From the NCBI RefSeq assembly GCF_016862935.1, contig NZ_BONX01000065.1, positions 1-64,000 on the forward strand: a DNA stretch of 64,000 bases, written 5' to 3'. Positions 35,706 through 44,859 of the stretch are shown one piece after another. Below the pieces are notes generated by a model. The model made no database searches. It was not told the DNA's origin and saw only the letters and a program-made list of their open reading frames with translations. This DNA is from Plantactinospora mayteni (GTDB taxonomy: Bacteria > Actinomycetota > Actinomycetes > Mycobacteriales > Micromonosporaceae). Both the position numbers and the translations under genes were made by a program. The first letter of the stretch is position 1. The number at the start of each line of letters is the position of its first letter.

Positions 35706-36152
35706 TCACGTCGTGGATTGTCTGACGGCTTGGATGACGTGCGGGAGGAGACCGCTCCAGCCGGCCTTGTTCGCGTCGCGCCAGTCGGGCCCGGCGGCGC
35801 CGAGGCGTTCCCAACCGCGATGCTCGATGTCGACCCTGGTCCTGCCGTCGTGGTCGTGAAAGGTGATCTCCACGTCCGTGGCGTCGGCGCGGTCGCGGCG
35901 CAGGTGCCACCGGTAGCCGAGGCGGTGCGGTGGCTCCCAGAGGGTGATCTCGCCCCACTCGTGGGTGGTGCCGGTCGGGGTCTGCTCATAGATCCGGCCG
36001 CCGAGGCGCGGTTCGAGGACGACCTCGACGTCCCTGTCGCCGGTGACTGTGTGGCTCTTGGGCCACCACTGGGAGAAGTTGGCCGTCCAGACCCGGAAGA
36101 CATGTTCGGCCGGCCGGTCGACCTCGAAGCTGGTACGGAGCGGTTCGATCAT
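35706..36152 (-). CDS. SRPBCC/AHSA1-family protein
   Basis: 148-aa START-like protein with the AHSA1 pattern: EPLRTSFEVDRPAEHVFRVW, then FSQWWPKSH, GGRIYEQTPTGTTHEWGEI, and EHRGWERLG. These ligand-cavity proteins have no defined enzymatic role. The ATG overlaps the ArsR stop (ATGA), making it the third gene of a coupled operon. Confidence 0.88.
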   Translation of the reverse strand: MIEPLRTSFEVDRPAEHVFRVWTANFSQWWPKSHTVTGDRDVEVVLEPRLGGRIYEQTPTGTTHEWGEITLWEPPHRLGYRWHLRRDRADATDVEITFHDHDGRTRVDIEHRGWERLGAAGPDWRDANKAGWSGLLPHVIQAVRQSTT

Positions 36153-36532
36153 CCGGCACTGTCCTCGGCGGGTTCGTCCGTCCTGCCCTGGCGCGGAACC
36201 GTTGTCGCGCTGTCCCCGGTGCCGCCCGAGGCGTTCTCCGCGAAGAGGCGCAAGCGGGCGGCGGCGTCGCCCCAGACCTGCTCCAGGTATGCCTGGACGG
36301 CCGTGACGCCGTCGTTGTGGAGGCGGTAGATGCGTTGCGTGCCGCGAGGCTCCTCGATGACGAGGCCGGCCTCTTTCAACAGGCGCAGGTGGCGCGAGAC
36401 GGCCGGGCGGCTGATCGGGAGCGCGTCGGCGATGTCCTGGACCGCCTGCTCACCGGTGCCGAGCAACTCGACGATCCGCCGTCGGTGCGGGTCGCCGAGC
36501 GCGTTGAACGGGTCACCGTGCAGGGCGTTCAA
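36149..36532 (-). CDS. ArsR/SmtB family transcriptional regulator
   Basis: 127-aa winged-helix regulator: DPFNALGDPHRRRIVELLGT, DIADALPISRPAVSRHLRLL, GLVIEEPRGTQRIYRL. No metal-binding Cys cluster is visible, as in the ArsR proteins that partner AHSA1 genes. TTG at 36532 overlaps the upstream TGA (TTGA); its stop overlaps the next ATG. Tandem inverted repeats upstream of the operon are the likely binding sites. Confidence 0.88.
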   Translation of the reverse strand: MNALHGDPFNALGDPHRRRIVELLGTGEQAVQDIADALPISRPAVSRHLRLLKEAGLVIEEPRGTQRIYRLHNDGVTAVQAYLEQVWGDAAARLRLFAENASGGTGDSATTVPRQGRTDEPAEDSAG

Positions 36533-36957
36533 GCGGACCGTTCCTCGGCGCGGCGTTTGAGACCGTCGGCGAAGGTACGGAACGACGGGTTCAGGTCGGG
36601 AATCGACTTGAAGATCATGCCGGCCAGCGGGCCCGTGTATTCCTCCCGCATGTCGAAGCGGACCATGCCGTCGGGCTGCGGTGTGAGCTGGTAGGTGCGC
36701 GTGCCGGTGAACAGGCCCAGCGGCATGCCGCCGCGCCAGGTCATCTCCTCGCCCGGCCGGAAGTCGACAACCGTGACCGTAAAGCCCCGGTTGGGGTTGA
36801 CGTCGGGATAGACGGTGACCTTCCGCCTGGCTGCGATGGTGCCTTCGAAGCGGGCCACGGCGGAGTCCCACGTCGGCCAGGCAGCGCCGTCGGTCAGGAC
36901 GGACCAGATCGTAAGTGGGTCGGCCTTGATCAGGGTTGATGCCTCGAAGCCACGCAC
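36529..36957 (-). CDS. SRPBCC family protein, first gene of the ArsR operon
   Basis: 142-aa START/Bet v1-like protein: STLIKADPLTIWSVLTDGAA, DSAVARFEGTIAARRKVTVY, TWRGGMPLGLFTGTRTYQL, IPDLNPSFRTFADGLKRRAE. GTG at 36957 with GAGGAGG just upstream is preferred, because the longer open frame beyond it runs through the operator and unrelated sequence. It may bind a hydrophobic ligand; role unknown. Coupled to ArsR through a TTGA overlap. Confidence 0.82.
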   Translation of the reverse strand: MRGFEASTLIKADPLTIWSVLTDGAAWPTWDSAVARFEGTIAARRKVTVYPDVNPNRGFTVTVVDFRPGEEMTWRGGMPLGLFTGTRTYQLTPQPDGMVRFDMREEYTGPLAGMIFKSIPDLNPSFRTFADGLKRRAEERSA

Positions 36958-36970
36958 GGGCCACCTCCTC

Positions 36971-37004
36971 GGTAACAGGGACGTTACCGTAACAGGCAGG
37001 TTAC
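36971..37004. promoter_or_regulatory. tandem operators GTAAC-N6-GTTAC
   Basis: Two adjacent inverted repeats: GGTAAC-AGGGAC-GTTACC (36971-36988) and GTAAC-AGGCAG-GTTAC (36989-37004), with centres 17 bp apart, just upstream of the SRPBCC start. They probably bind the ArsR protein of this operon. Confidence 0.75.
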
Positions 37005-37052
37005 CGATGGGCAAGATTGCCGTCCTCGGGCGCTCAAGACGAACGCGGCTGG

Positions 37053-37290
37053 TTATGCCTGCGCCAGGTCCGGTACCCGTGCGACGGTCTGCCAGGTCTG
37101 GCCGTCGTTGGACACTTCCCAACGGTAGTGGGTGGGATGCGTATCGGCGGTCTGCCGCCAGGTTCCCACTCGTGCCACTGTGCACCGACAGCTCCCGCAC
37201 CGAGAACCCGTACTGCGTCGCCGCCGGCACGGGGGCGTTGCCGGTTGACGCGGCGACCTGGTTGATCTCTGCAAGCCGAGTGTAAAAATC
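37053..37290 (-). pseudogene. C-terminal discoidin (F5/8 type C) domain fragment, frameshifted
   Basis: One frame reads TQYGFSVRELSVHSGTSGNL and, after a shift, a neighbouring frame reads THYRWEVSNDGQTWQTVARV. These are blocks of galactose-binding F5/8C domains found at the ends of secreted glycosidases. No catalytic domain is present. Confidence 0.5.
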
Positions 37291-37527
37291 TTCCCCGAGT
37301 GTCGTGTGACCTGCTCTGGCTCCTTCTTCCTGACACCGTGCCCGCGCACCGAGACCACGGCCTCCTGGTCCGTCACAGTCCGGGGCCTGCCGGCCGGGTG
37401 ACCGCCGTCGGGCCGCTCCCGGCAATCGGTCTGCGGGCCGCCGGGCTGGTGTGGACCGCCGCCAGACGGGAATAGCGCTGGGCCGGCGCCCGGGATACCG
37501 GGCGTCGCCCACTGCTGGAGGCAGCCC

Positions 37528-37845
37528 ATGGCCGATGCGCGTCGCGTCGCGTCACCCGCCGTGTTCCGCCGCTTGGCGAGCCCCGACCGGCCCAGCAGTG
37601 CCGTCGGTGGCCGGCCCGTGCCTGGTGCCCCGGCCCGTCGGGCCCGGTGGCGCCTGGTCCAACTGGTCGGGGTCGCCGCCACTGGGCTGGCACTGGCGAT
37701 GTTCGCCCTGCTGCACGTGCGCGTCGCACGGATCAGCCCGGTAGCCGGCACGATCAGCGATTACGCCCTGGCGTCGTACGGCTGGGTCTTCGATACGGCC
37801 GCCCTCCTTCTGGCCGGTGGGTCGGTGCTGTTGCTGCCACCGCAA
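37528..37845 (+). pseudogene. N-terminal fragment of a DUF998 membrane protein
   Basis: ATG, then LVQLVGVAATGLALAMFALL, SPVAGTISDYALASYGWVFD, TAALLLAGGSVLLL. The TISDYA and GWVFD motifs between two membrane spans are typical of DUF998. The remaining four to five spans are absent; the frame turns random after 37,845. Confidence 0.6.
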
Positions 37846-38326
37846 ACGCCGCCTTCAGCCCGCACAACGTGGAGCGGGCCAGCGACGGCGACCAGATCTT
37901 CCTCGGCCGGGTGATCTGGAAACGTCCGTCCAATCCGCAGGTGGATGGCTCCTTCCGGATCGTGGTGCTGGACAAACGTACCCGGCGGGTTCCCGGCTAC
38001 ATCAACGTGACGTCGCCGCGGCACGATGATGTCGGCGCTGGCTCGGACGGGACTCTCAACCGCGCCGAGGAACGCTATCCGTGGCTGGAGGGCATCGGCG
38101 CGCGGAGGGTCCACGGCGGGTTCGTGACCACCGCCAGCGCGATCACGGTGTCCTCGATCGACGCGTCACCGGTGGCGTTCGTTCTGGTGCTACGCCCGGA
38201 GCGCCCGGGAACGCCACCCGAGCGGGCGGTCGTCAGCGCACCCACTACGGTCAGCGACCTACTGGTCGCCCTTATCGGCGTCGGCCGGACGGCCAGGTCT
38301 ACTGGGCCCAGCGCCTGCTGCACTGA
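37839..38326 (+). pseudogene. unidentified remnant with 3' frameshift
   Basis: Coding-like frame FSPHNVERASDGDQIFLGRV, IWKRPSNPQVDGSFRIVVLD, INVTSPRHDDVGAGSDG, AVVSAPTTVSDLLVALIGVG. After a shift near 38,290 the natural ending appears in another frame (PDGQVYWAQRLLH-stop). No start codon or signal fits upstream, since a DUF998 scrap abuts it. Family not recognised. Confidence 0.4.
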
Positions 38327-38447
38327 CGGCCCGCCCTATGGACGTGAGACAGCGACGATCGTGTGGCGGGTCGTCGGCGGCGCTCGCTTGAGGCGCGGTC
38401 GGCGGTGAGTGAGTGGGGGCGGCGAAGGGATCAGCGATCTGGTGTGC

Positions 38448-39629
38448 TCATGGAACGGGTCGCCCGCGTGGCGTCGTCGCGATGGTGCGGGCCCGGTCCG
38501 GTGTGACGAGGTGCCGCAGTTCCGGATCTGTGAGCAGGATGACTGGTGCGATGCGGTGTGGTGAGCCGGAGCACCAGTCGGGCAGCGCGAGTTCCAGCGT
38601 GGCCCACGCCTGTTCGGGGGCACTGTCTCGCAGGAGTTGCCGGGCGTGCTCAAGGGCGGCTTGGAACTCTGGCGGCTCGGGCAGTCGGGGCGGCAGGAAC
38701 CGCTCGGGCGCCTCCAGTTCCTCTTCGGTCAGGATCCCGGTGAAGAGCGCCCGGTACGGCCCGATTGCGGCGCGGTGCAGGAACATTGGCACGACTTCCG
38801 CCCGCACCTGGTGCAGACCGATCTCCTCGATGACGTGGGGGTGGGCGAGAACCCGGTTGCGGATCTCATGGTGCACGAAGGCCGGTTCTAGGAACCCCTT
38901 CAGGATGACACCCAGATAGGCGCCGGCACCGGAGCCCTTCACCGCAGCGCGAGCGAAGGCGTCCGCCGCGGCGCTGACATCGCCTCGCAGGGCGAACTCA
39001 CGGCCCTCGTCGACCAGGGCGCCGGCTCCTTCCGGCTGAACCGGGCGACCATCCCGCCCGCTCAGTTCCTCGAAGGAAGCACGTTCGGCATCAACCAACG
39101 CCGCGAACGACTCGTGCCGGTCGCCGAGCCCCGGGTACCAACTCGCCCAGGTGTAGGCCGCCCACTCACCGTCCACAGATACATCGCCCGGGTCGAGTAA
39201 CCAGTATTGGGCATCCCCGTTCCCGGAGATCAGTAGCGCCCGGTCGGCCAGCGACGACTCCGGCAGCGTCGGCTCCTCCCGGAGCGAGGCGTACAGGTCC
39301 GGGTCGGCGTCGCGGAGCCAGTTGATGTCCCTGGTGGTCCGCATCGTCCACATGAAGGGACTGATGTTGACCCAGCCGTTGGACATCACGAGAAATGACC
39401 GGTAGCTCGGCGGTAGCGCGGCACCCAGGCGCCCTTCCAGCAACCTGACGCTCTCCGGGCTGGCACCGTCGAAGCCCAACCAACCAGCCGCCCGCTGAAC
39501 GGCGCTGACCTCGGCGAGTTCATCGTCGGAAGCGGTCCGCAGTACCTCGGCGCTGTACTCGGTCAGATAGCGCCGCCACTGCTCCACCGACCGTGCACCC
39601 TGAGCGGCTGTCATCCGGAATCCGTCCAT
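38448..39629 (-). CDS. SMI1/KNR4 (SUKH) domain protein
   Basis: 393-aa protein. The SUKH-type domain spans about residues 40-190: SPESVRLLEGRLGAALPPSY, RSFLVMSNGW, AQYWLLDPGDVS, AAYTWASWYPGLGDRHESFA. The rest is helical with TPR-like content (ALRGDVSAAADAFARAAVKG). SUKH proteins include many immunity proteins of contact-dependent toxins, but no toxin gene is adjacent. Two start codons (39629, 39614) are possible; the first is used. Confidence 0.8.
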   Translation of the reverse strand: MDGFRMTAAQGARSVEQWRRYLTEYSAEVLRTASDDELAEVSAVQRAAGWLGFDGASPESVRLLEGRLGAALPPSYRSFLVMSNGWVNISPFMWTMRTTRDINWLRDADPDLYASLREEPTLPESSLADRALLISGNGDAQYWLLDPGDVSVDGEWAAYTWASWYPGLGDRHESFAALVDAERASFEELSGRDGRPVQPEGAGALVDEGREFALRGDVSAAADAFARAAVKGSGAGAYLGVILKGFLEPAFVHHEIRNRVLAHPHVIEEIGLHQVRAEVVPMFLHRAAIGPYRALFTGILTEEELEAPERFLPPRLPEPPEFQAALEHARQLLRDSAPEQAWATLELALPDWCSGSPHRIAPVILLTDPELRHLVTPDRARTIATTPRGRPVP

Positions 39630-40009
39630 CGGTCACCAGTCCACGACCGCCGCATGATGCCACGCTACGCAGCCCGCCGCCCTCGCTGCCGCCCGACCTC
39701 TTCGGCCCGACACGACGAATATCGACGCACTCAACTCGGCAGAACCGGATGGAACCCGGGTGAAGGCGGACTTGACGCAGCGTGACCGGTATGCCGAGCC
39801 CTGCGCGCCCGGACGGCGGCAGATCAGTGCGCCCGATCTTGCTGTTCGGCCGGCCTACTGGTGCGTTGATCGGTCAACTCATCTTCATGCGACGGTGGAT
39901 ACGGGTGCCTCTACCCGAGACCCGCCTGTTTGTCGTGTCGGATGGTTCGGTAACACCCGCGCTCCGCCTGACGAAGAAGAGGTGTAACGGCTCGGAGAGA
40001 GGACGGCCT
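39630..40009. other. promoter region of the ECF sigma operon, no gene
   Basis: No supported frame. The open frame continuing upstream of the sigma gene (39,782-40,009) lacks family similarity. I found no convincing self-type ECF promoter pair. Confidence 0.35.
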
Positions 40010-40579
40010 GTGAATGATCCCAGCCCCGCGGAGGGTGACATTTCCGGTATCGGAGTTGATCCGGCGGCCTTCGCGGCATTTTACCGGCGGCATGTGGAGG
40101 CGGTGGGCCGGTTCGTGGCGCGGCGGGTCGACGATCCACACCTCGCCGCCGACCTGACCGCCGACGTGTTCCTGGCGGTGATCGAATCGGCGGCCGGCTA
40201 CCGGCCAGACCGGGGTAGCCAGATCGGCTGGCTGTTCGGGGTGGCCCGCAACGTCATCGGCGACGAGCGGCGTCGGGCGGCCCAACGGCTGCGGGTGACC
40301 GGCCGACTGGCCGGACGACGGGACCTGGACGCCGACGACATCGCCCGCATCGAGGAGCGGATCGACGCCGAGTCGGCGGCCCGCCGCACCTATCGAGCGC
40401 TGAGCGAGCTACCCGAGGGCACCCGAACGCTGGTCGAACTCGTCGCCGTGGACGGCCTCACCGTCGCGGAAGCGGCGACCGCGCTCGGGATGTCCCCGGT
40501 CGCGGCTCGGGTCCGCCTGCATCGTGCCCGTCGCGTCGTCCGCGGCGTGCTCGCCCACCCGGCCACCGCCCTCGCATGA
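40010..40579 (+). CDS. ECF RNA polymerase sigma factor
   Basis: 189-aa sigma-70 family factor. Region 2: AFAAFYRRHVEAVGRFVARR, LTADVFLAVIESA, GWLFGVARNVIGDERRR. Region 4: YRALSELPEGTRTLVELVAV, LTVAEAATALGMSPVAARVR. GTG at 40010 follows GAGAGGA with a 7-base gap and gives a normal length. The stop lies 17 bases before the CU044_5270-like gene, so they form an operon. Confidence 0.9.
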   Translation: MNDPSPAEGDISGIGVDPAAFAAFYRRHVEAVGRFVARRVDDPHLAADLTADVFLAVIESAAGYRPDRGSQIGWLFGVARNVIGDERRRAAQRLRVTGRLAGRRDLDADDIARIEERIDAESAARRTYRALSELPEGTRTLVELVAVDGLTVAEAATALGMSPVAARVRLHRARRVVRGVLAHPATALA

Positions 40580-40596
40580 TCAGACGGAGAGACGCT

Positions 40597-41562
40597 ATGA
40601 ACAAGATCGAACAGCCGCGGCACGGTTTCGAAGAGCAGCTCCTCACGGATCTGACAGCACACGTCGCCCGGCGGGCCGAGATGGGTTCGGCGGCCCGTCC
40701 GGTCGGGAGCCGTACCCGGTTCCTGCGCGGTTGGCGCCTCGCCGGAGCATTCGGGCTGGCAGTCGCACTGACCGTCGGCGGTCTGGCGGTGCAGACGATG
40801 GGGGTGGGCAACCAGTCGCCGTCCGCGGCGAGCGCCTCGGAGATCTTCCGTATGGCGGCCGATGCCGCCCGGCAGCAGCCCGAACTCACCGCCCGACCCG
40901 ATCAGTACGTCTTCACGGAACTCCTGGCCACGACGCGGGAGAAGCCGGACAGCGGTCCGTACACCACGGTGCGGGTGCAGAGGTGGCACTCGGCCGGGGG
41001 CGTCGCGCACACGCAGGCACGTTACCGACCGGAGACCAATCCGAACGGGTGGAGCGAACTGAAGGTGCTCCGTCCGAACGATCCCGCCAATCCCGGCAAG
41101 GAGCTCGATGCATTCCCGTCGCCCGCGTACCACGGCGACTTGCCCACCGACCCGGACGAGATGCTTCGATACCTTCGGGAGAACCCGGTCGACCTGCATC
41201 TCCCCGTAGGAGCCGATGAGCAGGCCGTGTACGGGAGCGAGAGCATGCCGTACACCACCGCGAGGTCGATGCTCGATGGCTACGTGCCGCCCCGAGCACT
41301 GGCGGCGCTGTTCGAACTGCTGGCACGAGAGCCCGGAGCGATCGTCATATCGGGCGACGTGGTGGACGCCGCCGACCGGCATGGGGTGGCGATCCGGATG
41401 CCCGGTGTGATCGGTGGTAACGAAGACTTCATCTTCGACCGAGACACCCACGTCTACCTTGGCACCCGCGGGTCGGTGGTGCGGAACGGCAAGGAGTCAC
41501 TGGAATCGGCTTCCGCGCTACTCCGGCTCGCAATCGTCGACCGGCCGGGCCAGCTGCCCTGA
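40597..41562 (+). CDS. CU044_5270 family membrane protein (sigma-factor partner)
   Basis: 321-aa protein with a cytoplasmic N-terminus, one span (about 48-68, GAFGLAVALTVGGLAVQTM) and an extracytoplasmic domain: DQYVFTELLATTRE, RVQRWHSAGGVAHTQARYRP, FELLAREPGAIV, GNEDFIFDRDTHVYLGTRG. This matches the CU044_5270 family, which in actinomycetes nearly always follows an ECF sigma gene; a sensing or anti-sigma role is inferred. ATG at 40597 with GGAGAG 6 bases upstream is preferred over the ATG that overlaps the sigma stop. Confidence 0.82.
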   Translation: MNKIEQPRHGFEEQLLTDLTAHVARRAEMGSAARPVGSRTRFLRGWRLAGAFGLAVALTVGGLAVQTMGVGNQSPSAASASEIFRMAADAARQQPELTARPDQYVFTELLATTREKPDSGPYTTVRVQRWHSAGGVAHTQARYRPETNPNGWSELKVLRPNDPANPGKELDAFPSPAYHGDLPTDPDEMLRYLRENPVDLHLPVGADEQAVYGSESMPYTTARSMLDGYVPPRALAALFELLAREPGAIVISGDVVDAADRHGVAIRMPGVIGGNEDFIFDRDTHVYLGTRGSVVRNGKESLESASALLRLAIVDRPGQLP

Positions 41563-42098
41563 CCAATGATGGGCCCGCCCCAGCCGGATCGGATCCCGCG
41601 CCATATGCCGCCACGGCTCACAGCCGGGCCGCTCTGTTTGGGGCGAGCAGATAACGGCGGCCTGCCTCCGGCGCGGGACCCAGCGAGGACGGTTCACCCG
41701 GTCGGGCCGCTGACCGGGTCGATCAAGGAATCGGCAGCAGATTGGCTAAAGAGAAACCTGCTGCCGATCCCCTCGGCGTGCCACTTCGTTCCCAAGCTGC
41801 CGGCATCCGCACATCGGCATGTCCGGATGCAGGCCCCCGCGCCATCTCCGTGACGAGCGCTTCGCGGCTACTTATTTACTTGGATCTACGACCCGTGCCC
41901 GGCCAGGCTGGGTCGAGGTAGCTGGTGGGTTCGCTCTCTTTGCGGCTGTCCATCCGGATCCAGGGTGTGACTCTCATCTGGCATGCGCCCGCCGGCTACC
42001 GCCCGGGGAGTGGCTCAAGAGGGGTTTGTGCAGCTCAAAGTAGCTCTGCCCTCCCTGTTTGGCATCAAGTAGTAGCCATAAAGGGGAGGGACCAGCAC
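41563..42098. other. no gene; contains a long hairpin and the 5' flank of an IS110 copy
   Basis: No supported frame. Bases 41730-41768 form an 11-bp perfect stem (ATCGGCAGCAG / CTGCTGCCGAT) with a 17-base loop, 168 bases after the CU044 stop: a possible terminator. The IS110 left end should lie between about 42,000 and 42,090 but cannot be fixed. Confidence 0.4.
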
Positions 42099-43149
42099 AT
42101 GAGCCGAGTCGTGATCGGGATGGATCCACACAAGCGATCGGCCACGATCGAGGCCATCAACGAACGAGAGAAAGTCCTGGCCCGGGGCCGTTTCACCACC
42201 GACGCCGAGGGTTACCAGCAGATGCTGACGGCCGGCCGAGCCTTCAGCGATCGGGTGTGGGCGGTCGAAGGCTGCTCCGGCATCGGCCGGCACATCGCCC
42301 GGGCTGCGCAGCCGCGGCCTGCGCACCGTCACCCCCGACGACGTCACCGTCGTGGTGCGCCTGCTCGTCGATCGCCGCGACGAACTCGGCCGGCCCGCAC
42401 CGACATCATCAGCCGCATCCACCACCTGCTGCTCGAACTCCTCCCCGGCGGGGCCAAGAAGTTCCTCACCCGCGGCCAGGCCAGCTACCTGCTGCGCACC
42501 GCACCCCCCGCCGGACAACATCGTGGCCCAGACCCGCCACGACCTGGCCCGCGAACTCGTCGAGGAACTCACCACGATCGACGGCAAAATCCGGGCAGCC
42601 GCCAAGCAGCTGAGCCAGCTCGTCACCGAGCACGGCAGCACCCTGACCGAGCTCTACGGCATCGGCCCGTCCGGAGCAGCCCGGCTGATCGGTGACGTCG
42701 CCGACATCCACCGATTCCGCACCGCCGCGCACTTCGCGTCCTGGAACGGCACCGCCCCACTTGAGGCATCCTCCGGCGACCAGCGCCGCCACCGACTCTC
42801 CCGCGCCGGCAACCGCCGCATCAACCGAGTCCTGCACATCATGGCCGTCGTCCAGCTCCGCCGTGACACACTCGGCCGCGCCTACTACCGGCGACGCCTC
42901 ACCGAAGGCAAGACCACGATGGAAGCGCTACGCGCTCTCAAACGCCACCTGTCCGACGTCGTCTACAAGCGGATGCTCCACGACGCGCAAGCGCACCGGG
43001 CTGGTGAGACGGGTCCGGGAGGACACTCGGGAGCGACTCTGCAATCCAGCACGGACGGCCTGATCCCGACAGCCGTCTCTTCGGACAAGTCACAACCCGG
43101 ACCCGCCACGAAAAGCCTAGAACAAACTCACCATGATCCCTTGACATAG
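42099..43149 (+). mobile_element. decayed IS110/IS116-family element (transposase pseudogene)
   Basis: DEDD-type transposase of IS110. The start MSRVVIGMDPHKRSATIEAI carries the first catalytic Asp (GMDPHK). The protein then jumps from GCSGIGRHIAR to TVTPDDVTVVVRLLVDRRDE, missing about 80-100 residues, and changes frame at least three times (near 42,305, 42,395 and 42,510). The C-terminal transposase-20 domain is intact (LTELYGIGPSGAARLIGDVA, FASWNGTAPLEASSGDQRRH, RLSRAGNRRINRVLHIMAV). It ends beside CTTGACATAGAGGGG. Not functional. The scar at 8,565-8,795 is related. Confidence 0.85.
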
Positions 43150-43477
43150 AGGGGATCCAGATTCGTGCGCGTGACCTTGGAGTGCGCCCCGTTTTGATTG
43201 ATAGGGCGTGTTGATTGAGCCGGGTGAGGTGGCCTCAGCGATGGAGGGGGTCTCGCGCGGCCTGGTTGAACGGGAGTACGCGGGCGGTCGCCGCGTCCGT
43301 GCGCCAGACGAGGCCCCGTTCGATCGGGTGTGTCGGAGGAGACGTACGTGACGTCGAGACGGGGGTAGTAGCGCCGGGCGTGCGCGCCCACCCGCGCGGC
43401 GCCTTGGCCGGAGCCGACTCAGCATCAGCCCGCCTGGATCGGCCGCCCGCCCGGTGTAGTGTCCGGCGTCGCGGACT

Positions 43478-43708
43478 GTTCAGCATCGTCGCCAAACAGG
43501 CCATCCGCCGAGGCACGTTCACCTCGGTCAACGCCCTGATCGCCCGCGTCCGCGACTACGTCGAACACTGGAACACCCCCGCGGGACAGTTCGCCTGACC
43601 GCCACCGCCGAGGAAATCCTCGCCAAGATCCGCTGGGTCGAGAGCAGCGTCAAACAACTCGTCGCAAACAAACTCGAAGTAACTCAAACAGAAGTCACTG
43701 GACTCTAG
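43478..43708 (+). mobile_element. 3' remnant of an IS630-like transposase
   Basis: The frame reads AIRRGTFTSVNALIARVRDY, VEHWN; after a one-base slip the neighbouring frame continues TATAEEILAKIRWVESSVKQ and ends LEVTQTEVTGL-stop. This is the C-terminus of IS630-family transposases. The stop is just inside the histidine-kinase 3' end. Nothing of the catalytic core remains. Confidence 0.6.
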
Positions 43709-44859
43709 CGGAGCGGTGTGGGGATGCGGATCGTGATGTCTAGCCCGCCGGTTTCGGGTGCGCTGCTGGAGAGTTGCCCGTGGTGGGCGTCGACGACGGC
43801 GCGCACGATGGACAGGCCGAGCCCGGCTCCGCCGTCGGTTCGTGGCTGGTTGGTGGTTCCTCGGACGAAGGGTTCGAAGAGCTGGGCCGCCGTGTCGGGT
43901 TGGATGCGTTGGCCGGTGTTGGTGACACGCAGTTGGGCGTGTTCCGCCGTGGTCTGTGTGGTGATGGCGATGGTGCCGCCGGTTTCGTTGTAGCGGATGG
44001 CATTGTCGACCAGGTTGATGACCATGCGGTCGATGAGGACTGGATCGCCGACGATCGGGGAAGGACGCAGGTCGGTGCGCAGCTCGACGTGATGGCTCTT
44101 CGCCTGCGCTCTTGACGCGTCGGCAATCCCGGCGACGACGTCGGCGAGGTCGATGGGGTGTTGCCTGCTGGGCCCGGTGTGGCTGCGGGCGAGGGTGAGC
44201 AGGCCGTCGAGGGTGCGTTGGCTGTGTTCGACCGCGGTGCGCACGTCGCCGGTCATGACGAGGAGTTCTTCGGTGCTGGGTTGGCCGTCGAGGGTCACGT
44301 CGATGGCGGTGCGCATGGTGGTCAGGGGAGTGCGCAGTTCGTGGGCGGCGTTGGCGACGAACATTTGCAGGCTGTGCAGCAGCTTTTCCTGTTCGGTGAT
44401 GCCGGATTGGATGCGGTCGAGCATGCCGTTGACGGTTTGTGCCAGCGTGGCGAGCTCGTCGGCGGGTGCGGTAACGGGCACCCGTTCGGAGAGGTTTTCC
44501 GCCGATAACCGTTGGGCGGTGGCGGATATGGCTTGGATCGGGCGCAGTACCCGGCCGGCCAGCAGCCAGCCGAGCACGGCCGCGAGCACGGTGACGATCG
44601 CGAGGGCGATGAGTGACTGGGTCAGCAGTTGCGAGAGCGTCTCGGCGTGCAGCCGGTTGACGTTCTCCAGTGCCGCAAGGCCGTCGGCCGGGATCGGCGA
44701 CGGGGCGTCGGGCGAGCCGATGATGGCGAGCATCCTTGGCCGGTCGTTGAGGTTGCGGCGCATCAGCACGTACGTGAGCGTGACCAGCACGGCACCGGCG
44801 GCGAGGACCAGGCCGGTGTGCAGCAGCGCGAGCCGGCTGCGGGCGGCGAGCCGCACCAT
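43705..44859 (-). CDS. HAMP-domain sensor histidine kinase
   Basis: 384-aa membrane kinase that phosphorylates the response regulator encoded upstream. Spans at about 12-34 and 84-106 flank a short about 45-residue sensor loop. HAMP follows (about 103-155, RVLRPIQAISATAQRL). The phosphoacceptor His is in NAAHELRTPL (about 173). The ATP-binding N, G1 and G2 boxes are VINLVDNAIRYNE, FEPFVRG and GGAGLGLSIV. ATG 44859 sits in GTGATG, overlapping the regulator's stop; GTG 44862 is also possible. The small sensor loop suggests sensing within or near the membrane. Confidence 0.93.
   Translation of the reverse strand: MVRLAARSRLALLHTGLVLAAGAVLVTLTYVLMRRNLNDRPRMLAIIGSPDAPSPIPADGLAALENVNRLHAETLSQLLTQSLIALAIVTVLAAVLGWLLAGRVLRPIQAISATAQRLSAENLSERVPVTAPADELATLAQTVNGMLDRIQSGITEQEKLLHSLQMFVANAAHELRTPLTTMRTAIDVTLDGQPSTEELLVMTGDVRTAVEHSQRTLDGLLTLARSHTGPSRQHPIDLADVVAGIADASRAQAKSHHVELRTDLRPSPIVGDPVLIDRMVINLVDNAIRYNETGGTIAITTQTTAEHAQLRVTNTGQRIQPDTAAQLFEPFVRGTTNQPRTDGGAGLGLSIVRAVVDAHHGQLSSSAPETGGLDITIRIPTPLR

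Noticed and set aside
41730-41768. inverted repeat considered as the end of the IS110 copy
   Set aside because: IS110-type elements lack long terminal inverted repeats, and the stem-loop stands well before the transposase; a terminator is more likely.
43235-43531. minus-strand frame beside the IS630 remnant (HPIERGLVWRTDAATARVLP)
   Set aside because: Some protein-like stretches but no family and no start context; probably IS flank.
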